Shown piece by piece: positions 1-10,260 of a stretch of 64,000 nucleotides of DNA. A program made the position numbers and the translations under genes. The stretch is from Haemaphysalis longicornis. Its lineage: Eukaryota; Arthropoda; Arachnida; Ixodida; Ixodidae. The stretch spans positions 75,527,819 through 75,591,818 of the forward strand of contig CM023457.1 in assembly GCA_013339765.2 (NCBI GenBank). The letters run 5' to 3'. The notes beneath the pieces were generated by a model, which saw only the letters and a program-made list of their open reading frames with translations, searched no databases and was not told the origin of the DNA. Every line of letters begins with the position of its first letter. The first letter of the stretch is position 1.

Positions 1-1384
1 AAAAATTTTGATTTGATATTTTTTTTTTACAGCTATGACATAAAAAAACCTTCAAAAAAACTGGTGTTATTGGAAGGCCGTTAAATAATCTGCATTTTGT
101 GTTCCTGTAATTAGTGCCTAACCAATTTTTTTAGCAGGAAAAAAAAAAACGTTTTCTTGGACCCCTAAATTCAGTCAATTTTCCGGCGGTAGCGAAAGAG
201 TTAAGCGGCATCTGAAAGAGCGGGCAGAAGCGGTCGGTGACGTTGCCATGTTGCCGCAGCATGCGGGTGGCATAGCCTCCTATGCGGGTGGTATTCGTGG
301 CGGCGCCAGCTCGCTTGTGGCGTGCGCGGCACAATTTCGTGAGCAGAAAACGCTCCATGCGGTTCATGCGTCAACATAATCAACGCACAAGTGGTGCAGG
401 CAACATGGCAAGGCGGCAACAGGGTAGCAAGAGTGTGGGGCATAGAGGGAAGCGAGGAATGCGGAGAAGGCAAAATGACAACGCTTGATTACCGTGGTTC
501 ATTCAAAAAGTATAATACAAAAAAGGAAGCTAGAGGCACCCGAGCTGCAGCCAGTGGAAATGAAAGGTACGGAGAGAAGAGATTGTAGCAGGAGATAAAA
601 GACGGGAGGGAGAAAGAACAGCTAGGCGTCGAGAGGGTGACATGTTTGGTTCGTTTGGGCCAGCACCTCTCGTGCCGCTTTTGTGAGCACCCCACGAGCA
701 GGATTACCGGGATTACTGTCAGCGGGGGAGGAGTAATGCTTTTGTGCCCGCGCCCAACCAAAGCCGCACGGCCGCACCAACACTTCCGCCTCCCGTCCAC
801 TCCGCAGTCGTCTGCTCGCGGCTTGCGTGTTCGTATCACCCGCACCGGAGTGATAAATGCGTACGGATCATCCGAATTTTTTTACATTGCATACAATGCA
901 TTTTGGCCGGGGAATTTTGAAAATTCGTATCACAACGAACCTTAGTATCAACCGAATTCGTATCACCGAGATTCTACTGTATCATTCCTTAATTAACAGT
1001 GTCACTGACTGATATGCATCTTCAAATATGCAGCCCAAGCAAAGGCCGCCTCATGGCCGCCTTTGCAAAGGTCGCCTCTGTAAAAACGCCTCATGGGATT
1101 TTTGGCTAAAGATTTTTCGGAACAAGTTTTCCCGAAGAGCAAGGCTTGCAGCTTACTGCATAAACATGAGTCTAGGACCCATTGGGGAGAAAGGCGCGAG
1201 AAACTTAAACTTTGATTGGAAGATGGCATCTTCATATTGAGTGTTGCTTTCTTAAAAGCGTGAGGGTTCTGGCTAGTTTGGATTCTTGTCTGTCTCTGCA
1301 ATAGGTCATAGTGAAGCCCCCTCAACAAGCTCATTCTAAATTGATTTTTCTCATGGTTTCCTGTGTTTTTTTTCTCTTTCGCAG
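1..1384. other. left flank, probably intron of the TBK1-like gene
   Basis: No exon with good splice sites and a matching phase was seen. The stretch is AT-rich with homopolymer runs. From about 855 to 985 it holds the end of an inverted-repeat DNA element (listed separately). The open frames around 200-950 run on both strands and show no family resemblance. Confidence 0.5.
855..985. mobile_element. one end of a pogo/Tigger-like DNA element
   Basis: The sequence repeats the motif 'ttcgtatcac' and ends in 'cgagattctactgta', the style of terminal repeat seen in pogo/Tigger-type elements and in the other inverted-repeat elements of this window. No opposite end was found, so this is a fragment and the family call is by resemblance only. 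Confidence 0.35.
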
Positions 1385-1461
1385 TTCCGAGACCGCTGCC
1401 ACCCATGTACAGAAGATTCGCGAGAGCTGGCAAGCGCTCGCTAGGGACAAGGCTGCCAGGG
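1385..1461 (+). CDS. TBK1-like exon a (partial gene, GC donor)
   Basis: A polypyrimidine tract and AG precede 1385. The exon gives one leading base, 25 codons (SETAATHVQKIRESW...ARDKAAR) and one trailing G. The donor is GCAAGT at 1462-1467, a minority GC-AG intron. Reading through it instead gives a longer open frame to about 1529. The GC donor is preferred because the trailing G plus the AG that opens the next exon restores Glu in frame. Confidence 0.6.
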
Positions 1462-4400
1462 GCAAGTGGATTTACTGCTCACTGCCCGAGCCTTTTGCTG
1501 TTTTTTCCTGCCATCTTTGTAGCTTTTAAGTCTGTGGAAAAGCTTATCGGATTGCGCTTTGTGTTTACCTTCAGTGGGCAGTTGTGTAAATATCCTTTAT
1601 CAGAGAGAAACAAAAGAAATTTAAAAATTTGTTGGTGTTTTTTCGCTCAGGTAGCATTTTTTTCTTCCTATGGTACCAGTGCTGATAGCCTGTTGGTAAA
1701 CGGCGGCATAAAAAAACCAACAGGAAAAAAGCGCACTGTTAATTTCGAGACCCAGCTTTGCTTTCATAATTATTTTGAGGCTTGACCAACTTGCTACAAA
1801 AAGAGAAAAAGAAAGAAAGACAAGAGGAAAAATATAAAAATGAAAAAGTAGGCACAGTCGAAACCCTAACTTGGTAACACGTCTGTATATTATGAAAATG
1901 AATGGCATGGTATGTGCCCATTCGAAGTTATTTTGACTAACAACGTTCAATCAAGTGATGTCATCAGGGCAGCATAGTTTTTGTTTACTCGTAGTGGCTA
2001 CAGTGCATAGGGACATTGTAAATTTAGCACGCTAAGAAAAAAAATCAATTGCTATACAATCTAGCTGGGTAGCATTGCATGAATCTTTTGTCCGTGCATC
2101 CGCACATTTCTTTTTTGATTTCACCTCGGTGTTTGAGGAGGCACTTGTGGCTCGGAGCACTCGTAATCAGCAGCTTCATTCCTTTTAGCCATGTGTATTT
2201 CTTTTCGCCCCTTTTGCAGAGCTATCCTTTCACGACAAGCAGTTCCACACCCTCGAGAAGTGAGTATTCTGACTCTACCTTTTCAAGGAGGGGTTGGGGG
2301 GTGTATTACGTACTCCTTTTGTTTGGATTAATCGCTGATGACGTGTGAGTGCTTTAGTTGCAGTGAAAACACAGTATTTTAGGGCTGCATTCAATTTGAA
2401 CAAATTTGTCTACTTAGGAAATGTGCATGGGTGTTACAAAAGCCAGAGGGCTGGCTCATTGTATCCTGTTCTGTGGTAGCAACTCTGGTACATAACCATA
2501 TGTTCCACTAGTTACTGCACACTAAAAAGCCTAATTCAGAACTAACTTATGGGGCCTACTTTTTGCCATTGTTCTTTGCACAGCACTCACCTGCAAATGT
2601 GGGCTACAGTCGGAGAACAAGAATATATATATATAGGATGGGGAACAGTCCACTGCGGCAAACCCGGTTGAGTGACCAGATAATGTCACAATGAAAACCA
2701 ACACAGACTATGAAGCTTCATAGCTGCTATGGCGAAGGAGGGGGTAGCAGCATTTGATGGATGAAACGATAGCGGACACAATTCATTCAGAAGCACTGCA
2801 CTGAAATGCTCATCGGGGTGGCTGCACAGCAGAGATGCTGTTAGCTTTATACCCACTTGTGACATTGTCTAGCCATCCCAAGAAGTGCTGCTTCCCTTCC
2901 TGTCTTATTTGTACTCTGTGGCTACGATGGCGCAAATCACACAACAAACGGTGTCTCCCCCACTTCATTTTGCAGGAACAAGATCCGGCAGACGTGCCAG
3001 AAGCTCCTGTCGCTGCTCCAGGAGCGCTGTCTCCAGGCATGCCACAAGATGGCCGAGGCGCTCGAATCGTGGACCAAGTGAGTGCGGCAGAACTGTTGCG
3101 CTGTTACTGCATGCTTAACTCTTCTACGGTGCAATGGAGTGTGTATAGCTGACAGGGAAAGTAGAACTGTAGAACTGTAGCAGTGTGGGCAGGATAAGGA
3201 TTCATGCGTTGGTGCTTTTATGTATGCGAGCGTTCATGAGGCTCTGCCGGGCCATGTCAGAGTGCCTGCGCGAGTTCATGCAGTGGGTCATGTACATAGT
3301 GTCGCCTTTGTGTGGTTCGGTGCGGAAACTCACGGGCATCCTTCTAGTCGTGAGGGTGAGACAGGTGTGCATATTGTGCAGGTTTGATACAATGGCATGG
3401 GACACATGAAAATTGCAAAAACTGGGCCAAACTGCTCCAAAACAGCCTGAAAAGCAAGGATTTTAACGCTCACGTCAGTTTAAGTGGGCAAAAAGGCCGA
3501 GTGGCGACATGATTTTCCAGGCAGCTCGTAGAGGGGTTGTTTTTAGTGGGGGTGGCGTGATCAGACCTTGATATCGTTAGGTCAGCCGATCCCTCATCTT
3601 CTGCCTTCCGGTCACCTCTTTTATCATTGCTCACTCGCGAAATCACTAGCAGAAAAAAAAAAAAAGACTGTGAAATGAAGCAAAAGATAGCTTCTAGAGC
3701 ACGACTGGATCTCCAGCAGGGATCACTGAAAATGGCCTTCCTGATTGGGGGTCTCTATGGCAACAAAAAACATGGCTGCTGCGTAGTTTGGGCAGTCAAT
3801 GTGCTTCACCAATCTTTTCCCTGGTTTAACCCGCCGTGGTGTCTTAGTGGCTTAAGGTGTTGTGCTGCTTGAGCATAAGGTCGCAGGTTCAATTCCCGCC
3901 GTGGCGGCCGCTTTTCTGATGGAGGCGCAAAGCAAAAACGCCCGTGTGTACCAGATTTCGGCGCACGTAAAGATCCCCCAGGTGGTCAAAATTAACCCGG
4001 AGCCCTCCACTACGGCGCGCCTCATCGCCTGTGTTGCGTCGGCGCGTTAAACCTTACAATCAATCAATCAATTTTCCCTGGTTTACGTTATGCAGTCAGC
4101 TAGGTTCCCATTTAGTTGTTTTATTTCTTGCGGTACTTAAAAGTGACAATGCGGCCATAATGCTTCAGAACGCGTGCCAGATTACGGGAAGTTGCACAGC
4201 TCGAAAGCGTTCATCGAAAACAGCGTGGTGCCCGTGAATTCTCCGTGGTTCGTCCTTGAATGTGAAATGCGGTGCAGTGCGCCTATAATCGGGGTTCGTG
4301 AAGTGAACTTTTGGCCTCACTGTAATGTTATAAAACGCCAAATTATTGCTGTGTTTGACAGCGAGCTTGCTAGCCTCGGGAATGGAACGATCGACACGCT

Positions 4401-5268
4401 AGAAGTTGCGGCCCACACTGCATTGCCGTGGTGTGTTCAGGCAGTGCCCGATAGTGGGACTGATTTCTATTTATTGTGTGCGAGTACTAATAGTTGATGT
4501 AGGTGAAGTGAAATTCAGGGTGAAATGGGAGGTGTCTAAACATAGCAATATTACTCTAATTACGATAGTGGTGAACGTGCACCTTGGGGATTGTAAGGGG
4601 AGGGCTGGTAGGCTGCAGCGAGGTTGCAGAGCAAAGCCACAGTAGAGTGTAGAGCCACAGCAAAGGTTGAAGACTGCAACCTTTGCTGTGGCTCTACACT
4701 CATTCGTTCAATGCAGTCTGAGATTACAAAAGTAGTAATTTTTTTTAGCATTCAAATGGTAGACAAAAGCAGCTTACGATTGGAGCATTTTTCAATTTGA
4801 TATATTTAGCGGCACTTTACATTGTCTATGCGTAAGGCTTCCAGACAATTTTAAGACGTTTGTGAGAAGGCAGTGCATTTCATACTTTGTGATACTCTGT
4901 TAAAGAACACTTTCTCAAAAGGCTGTTTCACTGTTGTGTGTATTCCAAACTGATTCGAAAGTGGCTCCTAAAACCCACAGTCGATCATTCAGTCAATTAG
5001 AATGCTTGCCATGCACTGTGTGACAATTCTTACTGGGTAGTTCTATGGCATTTCTTCTCGCGCTTGTGGCCAGGACTGATGCAGTGCTGTTCGGTGCACT
5101 GCTGGGGCCCTGTGCTGCTGTGCGAGAGCTTGTGGAGGGAAGAAGTGCTGAGTACGCCGTGTTGACCGCAGGGACGCGCTGGAGCTGTATGCACAGGGCC
5201 GACGACTGGACGCAGAAATGGACAGCAGCCTGGACATGCTGGCGTCGTACAGCGCCACCATCACCAAG
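1385..5268 (+). CDS. probable TBK1/IKK-epsilon-like kinase, C-terminal coiled-coil exons (partial gene)
   Basis: Four exons (1385-1461, 2220-2259, 2976-3077, 5172-5268) join with consistent phases into 105 codons with no stop. TBK1/IKK-epsilon are serine/threonine kinases of innate immune and autophagy signalling. They end in helical scaffold and adaptor-binding coiled coils. The family call rests on the order and spacing of short matches to that C-terminal region: 'ARDKAAR', then 'FHDKQFH', then a long helix with 'ERCLQACHKMAEALESW', then a second helix (DALELYAQGRRLDAEMD). No kinase domain lies in the window; it would be off the left edge. The product is hydrophilic, with no membrane segment. 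The first intron uses a GC donor. The frame is open at the end of the fourth exon, so at least one more exon must follow, but none could be identified, and the gap at 6398 may hide it. The gene converges with the calcium channel gene. Coding status is fairly sure; the family name is moderate. Confidence 0.6.
2220..2259 (+). CDS. TBK1-like exon b (40-nt micro-exon)
   Basis: The acceptor is 'ccccttttgcag' and the donor is GAGAA|GTGAGT. The exon completes a Glu codon, then encodes LSFHDKQFHTLE, and leaves AA for the next exon. It is very short, but both sites are strong and the phase fits both neighbours. 'HDKQ' corresponds to a short conserved block of TBK1. Confidence 0.6.
2976..3077 (+). CDS. 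TBK1-like exon c (helical segment)
   Basis: The acceptor 'cattttgcag' precedes 2976 and the donor is CCAA|GTGAGT. The codons read K-NKIRQTCQKLLSLLQERC... to ...EALESWT, then AA. The composition is amphipathic helical, rich in Leu, Gln, Lys and Cys. The exon is clearly more GC-rich than the flanking DNA, which supports coding. Confidence 0.7.
3829..4071 (+). mobile_element. full-length tRNA-derived SINE (Ruka type) with target-site duplication
   Basis: The copy starts with a tRNA-like head (A-box region 'tagtggcttaaggtgttg', B-box region 'ggttcaattcc'). The body carries 'cccaggtggtcaaaatta', typical of the tick Ruka SINE. It ends in a short (caat)n tail. A perfect 14-bp direct repeat, ttttccctggttta, flanks it at 3815-3828 and 4072-4085. 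It lies in the third visible intron of the TBK1-like gene, in the sense orientation. Confidence 0.85.
4645..4701. repeat. perfect 25-bp inverted repeat with 7-nt loop
   Basis: The arms 4645-4669 and 4677-4701 are exact reverse complements around the loop 'aagactg'. The size (57 nt) resembles a short hairpin precursor, but the pairing has no mismatch, unlike most microRNA precursors. It lies in a TBK1-like intron. Part of the left arm ('agccacag') also occurs just upstream at about 4634. Confidence 0.85.
5172..5268 (+). CDS. TBK1-like exon d (last exon recognised)
   Basis: The acceptor 'gttgaccgcag' ends at 5171 and the donor is ACCAAG|GTGCGT. A leading G completes Lys, then 32 codons read DALELYAQGRRLDAEMD... 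to ...SATITK, ending in phase 0. It is helical and hydrophilic. A following exon in phase 0 is expected, but none was recognised before the convergent gene. Confidence 0.65.
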
Positions 5269-6163
5269 GTGCGTGCAGTCTTCCAGAGTGCGTTGCATGA
5301 TTTTTCGAGGGCCTGTTGTTGCGGTTACAGCCTTTACCCTTGCATCACCATTAATTAATTTCATCAAAGGGACAGTGAAGGGATTTGTAAACATTGTGGG
5401 ATTACTTGCGGAAATTGTGGTCTGGAGTCTCTAGGCCATTTCTTCGCCACTCTTGCTGCATTTACGAGAATTCATTCAGTAGAAAAATCAATTCAAAAAT
5501 GCTGTCCTCCTCCTTGCATCCTCCTTGCCAATTTTCCATGACGTTTCACATGGTGCTGAAACAAAATCGTTTGGCTTGACTCCGCTACTGCCTGGCTCAC
5601 CGGCTCTCCGACAAAATCAGTCGGCCCAATGTTTAGTCGGCCAGTGGCCGTTGGGTTGTCGCATTTCGTTCGTTCACTTGAAACTAAGCCACGACACGTT
5701 TGTGCCAGGAAGAATGTGCTTTTAGTTTGTTAGTTTGTAGACTGTATCAAGCTGTAAGTCCAAGCTGCTCCACACAAACGTTTCGCTTACAGGTATGCTA
5801 GTAGAAAAATCTAAGGCCTTAATTAAAGGTGGGAGAAGAGTCAGCGAACTTAATATAGGTACTGAGGAATTAAAATCAACCAAAACTTTTATTGTAAAGC
5901 GTAAAACCTACGTATGGAAAGCACCTTTTGTGCTAGGTGAACTAACACAGTGGTCAGCAGCTGGAACACACATTCGCTATCGTGTAACTGCAGGAACGCA
6001 GTTGCTAATGATAAGGTGTCTGGGAAAATTTGGGGGACACTTGCTGCGCTAGCGTTATTCAAAAAATAGTTATCTAAGCTGCTGGGAATGCTGAAAACAA
6101 CAACAACAACAAAAAACAAATAAACAGGCTGATATACACTTTGTTTCCGTCCCTGACAGCACT

Positions 6164-6236
6164 GGGGCTACGGCCGAGTGGTCTGAACAACTGGGTTTCA
6201 AGTAGCAAGTTCAAATCCTCAATAAGACTTGTATTT
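6164..6236 (+). repeat. tRNA-like (Ser/Leu-type) relic
   Basis: 'ctacggccgagtggtctga' resembles the 5' arm and A box of tRNA-Leu/Ser, and 'gttcaaatcc' resembles a B box. The long variable arm is missing and the acceptor ends do not pair. This is a SINE head or pseudo-tRNA, not a functional tRNA gene. Confidence 0.45.
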
Positions 6237-6397
6237 CTTTTTAGTAGCTTTTTTTGTACTTGGGTAATGTTTCTATACTGAATTCACCATTTTTGCGCTT
6301 CAACGTTCATTGCTCCACGAGCAAGTTCGCAGAACGTGTGCAGACTGACACTGACGCGCTGGCGAGTTCTCGTTGGTGTGGTGTTGCCATAAGCACC

Positions 6398-6497
6398 NNN
6401 NNNNNNNNNNNNNNNNNNNNNNNNNNNNNNNNNNNNNNNNNNNNNNNNNNNNNNNNNNNNNNNNNNNNNNNNNNNNNNNNNNNNNNNNNNNNNNNNN
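6398..6497. other. assembly gap (exactly 100 N)
   Basis: A run of 100 N, the conventional size for a gap of unknown length. A repeat that also occurs at 28845-29126 begins immediately on its right side. Confidence 0.99.
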
Positions 6498-6778
6498 CCT
6501 ATACTATATATAAAAAATACTATCCGGCGCCTGGTTTCGATCCCTCGACCCTGCGGGCAGAACGCAATGTACATGGTGCTCTACCCACTGCGCCACAAAG
6601 CCGACACAGAATGGGAGGCTACGAACGCGCCTTATATCCTTGACTCATTCAAACTACGTCAAGAAGCTGCTGATACAACGCCTTCACTACCACCAACTCC
6701 CCAAACACTAAACGTTAACGCAATACACCCACACCCTATGCGACGCATTTACTCGAGTCCCCCTCGCGGGGAGATGGG
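6498..6778 (-). mobile_element. 280-bp dispersed repeat with tRNA-like boxes, copy 1
   Basis: Nearly identical to 28845-29126, with only a handful of differences by eye. On the minus strand it carries 'gcgcagtgggtagagcacc' (A-box-like) followed by 'gatcgaaaccagg' (B-box-like), as in a Pol III promoter. About 170 bp of non-tRNA sequence, ending in 'ctcgcggggagatggg' on the plus strand, precedes those boxes. Confidence 0.7.
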
Positions 6779-7003
6779 ACCGCCAAAAACAACGCGTTGT
6801 GGACTGCGCAGTAAGGTGCCGGCACGGGCGAGAACCGCTCGCGCTGTTCGTTCCAGGCAGGGGGCGCGAGCACTGCGAAGGCGGGAAATCTGAACTGCTT
6901 TGGACAAACCTCCGTTCAATTCATCAAGAGAGAAGTGAGACAGGGAGGCGAAGAGCGTGATGGGTAGTAGTAGTAAGCGGATAACGGTGCCACAGGCTGT
7001 TAT

Positions 7004-7069
7004 GGCGAATCACTGCTCTGCATTTACGACAGCTTTCACGTTGAGTGGAACGGCTTTCATTTTTTTCAG
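7004..7069 (+). repeat. 66-bp repeat, copy 1 (partner at 8774-8839)
   Basis: 'cgaatcactgctctgca', 'gctttcacgt', 'agtggaac' and a T-rich end are shared in order with 8774-8839. The T run followed by 'cag' mimics a splice acceptor, but the matching copy shows this to be repeat sequence. Confidence 0.6.
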
Positions 7070-8564
7070 AAAGAAGCGACGATTAGAGAGGGTGAATTTT
7101 TACGGGCAATAATTAAATCAAGTTCGTAACTTGTTAAGTCAGTCAGTTCTCCCTTTTACACACTGTTCTTCGAGCCAGTTGGTTCTCTTGAGCTTCCGTT
7201 TTGTTGAGTTCAAGTTTTACCTAACTGTATCCTGTTAACCGCGAACGTCGAACAAATTAAAATTTGACAAAGCCGGAATTTATCGGTCTGTAAATACTTT
7301 GACTTTTTGTATTTCGTGAGGGCGAAATGTAATGAAACACCATTTTCATCCACTTCTAGCTTTGTTGAGCTCGAACGTTTTCCAAGCCTAAGCCAAAAGC
7401 TCAGCAGATCTAAACTGCATTCGTTTTTAGCTTGATACAAGAACTCACACATCTTACTGTAACCAGAATGAATGCACACCAGGCCCAGAGTTCACCATTT
7501 ATATAAAAAAATTCCTTTGGGCCCGTAAGCCTGCTTACGCGCTTTGAAGGGGAAAGGCTGGAGGTGCTTAACAGCATTTTTTATTGCTGCATTGCATTTG
7601 CATTTTTTTCTTCGCTTGCGTTTTTTTTGTGTGTTCTTGCCGATTAACTTCTACAGGCTGGTTTTCTGCTGCAGAGCATTTGAGGCTCTTCCTTTGCTTT
7701 CGTTTCATCATCTTGGGGCGCGAAATATTTCGACAGGCAAATTATGCGCTGCTGGGATGCACCTGTTCTACTCACGTGCCTGCACGTTAAGTTTTTACGC
7801 TGCACGCATTGCTTTACATTTTATTCCACCGCTAGCAATGTGTGCAGAGAGCGCAGTGGTAGCGCACTGAGCTTCTACAATAAAGACCCGGGATCAAGCA
7901 CCATCGAATCACACGTGTTTTTTTATTTACTCTTTAAGAGGCTTTTTTCTATTGTGCGCCCGCCATTTTTTGCCTGAGAACAGCCACTACAACGACGTCG
8001 TGTTTTTTTTTTTTTTTTGCAAAATGGGTCTCGTAATCCTTTCGCCTTAAAAAGCGACAGGGGTTCACAGAAAACGCTAGGGAAGTTTACATTACGCAAG
8101 CGCTATAGCATGAAGTATTTGGCGCCTTAAGCTTTTTATCGCAAAAAAAAATTTGGAAGATTTATTGGAACACCTTTGAGAGTGCGTGAGCACCTATATC
8201 CTTTTGCTCGCCCAATGCGTACGCTTTGCTACGTTTTTAGAACCTCGCAGCACTGTGTTTCTCGTACACCCCTAGCACACCTCGCCAAACGAGCCTTGTA
8301 TTCTACTGGCTCAGGGGGAACGTTTGACCTTTTAAGTGCAGAGCACTTTAGGCGCTCGCCTTGTCCTAGCTCGCTCGCAGAAACCAAGCATATCGCCACG
8401 GTGTCACGGTGTAACCTGTCACGGACCCTTCGCCGCGGCGTAACCCAGAGGCTTCGAAAGCCAAGCGGCTATGCCAGGATATACGTAGCGTGAGCTAAGG
8501 TTCAGCTGGTTATTCTTAGCTTTGTCTAGGATTAGCTAATTATCATGCTTACTGCTGCTTATCA

Positions 8565-8702
8565 TCCAATCCAAATCCAAATCCAATCCAAGCCAATCCA
8601 ATCCTCGCGCTTGCGCAGCATGGCTCTCCAGGAGCTACGCGAAACTGGTCGAACTCGGCCAGTGTAGCCAATCCAATCAAATCCAAGCCAAGCCAAGCCA
8701 AC
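8565..8702. repeat. imperfect ccaat/ccaag tandem repeat, interrupted
   Basis: Two blocks of 5-6 bp units (ccaat, ccaaat, ccaag) at about 8565-8603 and 8668-8702 are separated by about 65 bp of non-repeat sequence. No gene context. Confidence 0.7.
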
Positions 8703-8773
8703 TAAACGTACGAAAATTACCAAAAGCAACATAACACAATTGATACTCACAAGAATAACACAAGGGAAACACT

Positions 8774-8839
8774 GACGAATCGCTGCTCTGCACTTCCGAC
8801 CGCTTTCACGTCAAGTGGAACTGCTTTAATTTTTTTAGC
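8774..8839 (+). repeat. 66-bp repeat, copy 2 (partner at 7004-7069)
   Basis: Same order of blocks as copy 1, with roughly one mismatch in six by eye. It probably belongs to an unnamed dispersed repeat. Confidence 0.6.
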
Positions 8840-9545
8840 AGCGGCTTTCGCTGCCTGTCGCTCCTTTTGTTGTCCGCCAACATCGGCGTTTCGTCACCGT
8901 CAATCCCATTCCTTCCTCTTTGCTGCCTGCCTGCACTGGCTGCTCAATTAAATTTGCAATGAGTACAACAGGTTACGGGTCTCACTGGGCTCGTCTAGAC
9001 GGTGTGCGATGGACGTGGCATGCCACTGAGAGCGCAGCGTCAGCGCCACAAATGAGGCTCGGGTCTCACCATCACGGCCCCATCTCTCTCAGGTCTCGAC
9101 TTAGCGTCCGCCTCTTCACACGCCTTCTGTCATTATCTATTTTTTTGTCGGGGAACACGGATGAACGGCAAATTTTCGGCGACATACTTCACCTATTGTT
9201 GACGCAATAAAAAGAAGGTATGGGGTCAAAATTACCCTCTAAGTTAGAGCTTGAAACCTGCTTACGCTTCTGAAGATGATCCTGACATGCAGATTTCATC
9301 CAGGTAGTAAATCTACTATATGACCTCTGGGCCTTAATGCTTGCTTATTTCGCTTAAACGAGGTACTCCTTTTTCCTATTAGAATGGCTGTGGTAGTTCC
9401 GTGGTCATAGCTGTTGATTTTGCATTCGGCTGGGGGGGGGGGGCAAACAAAATTTTCCAGGCTAGGCGCGGCGTAAAAAATACGGGCGGTGCTTGAAACT
9501 TTTTAAAAATGTGAATGTGTATGGCTTGTTGCACCTTGTGTTAAT

Positions 9546-10260
9546 TTGAGGTTAAACCTTCTGTTAAACTTCGCAGCCGTACCTGTAACCCAGCCCCATA
9601 TAGAGCCCTCACCGAAGTCCGTTCCGTTCGTTCGCCATCGCCAGAAGCCACCTGTCCGCCCCTGTCGGTATTTTCACTTTTTGAAGTGGCTTCTCAAGGT
9701 TTTCAAGGTATATCGCACCAGGTTTACTCCACTTGTGGCAGAGGCCTACTCTCCTTTGGCGCTGCTCTTCTCTTTTCCTGCCCACTTTGCGTCACCCTTT
9801 CCCAGAGCCCTCCTCCGAAACCCCTCCCCGCACTGCTGTTTCCATTTCTTGACGCACTATCCCCAGGTTGGCATCGCTAGTTCACCCACCTACCCACACT
9901 GTCCTGCAATGTAGACACTCGCGCATGCGCTGTGCGAGTGTCCGAAACATTCTCAGGCCCTATCAGCGCTTAGAGCGTCGTATGCGAAACTAGGACTGCC
10001 TCCATGCACCTCTTCAACCCTGTTGTCCTCGACTCCTCACCTTCCAATCGCGAAAAAGCGTTCCATGGCCTGCAGCACTTTTTTAAGGTCACGGGACTCT
10101 GTGATGCTGCCAGTGCTGTTCGTACTGCGCGGCTTGTAACCATCATTTTTCTTCTTCTCCCTTTCTATCCTTTTTTCTATCTATCCTCTTTCCTGTTTAT
10201 CCTCCTCCTAGACTCAGGCTTGATTGAGATGCAATCAACCCTAGAGGCAGTTATCGGCTG
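9546..10260 (+). pseudogene. degenerate LINE 3' end (non-LTR retrotransposon)
   Basis: From about 9907 the frame reads 'TLAHALCECPKH', the Cys/His-containing segment that closes many non-LTR retrotransposon ORF2 proteins, then continues to a stop at about 10137. An in-frame TAG sits just before it, so the copy is dead. The 5' border is uncertain. A short stretch at about 9558-9590 ('gttaaacttcgc') resembles 27768-27790. Confidence 0.5.

Noticed and set aside
5795..6052. 85-residue plus-strand frame
   Set aside because: AT-rich, starts right after an 'acag|gta' context, no family resemblance, and no phase-compatible splice from 5268.
6164..6236. tRNA gene
   Set aside because: A- and B-box-like motifs only; acceptor stem does not pair and the long variable arm is missing.
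7070..7130. Possible last exon of the TBK1-like gene after 'ttttttcag'
   Set aside because: The acceptor-like T run lies in a repeat also present at 8774-8839, and the 19 codons show no resemblance.
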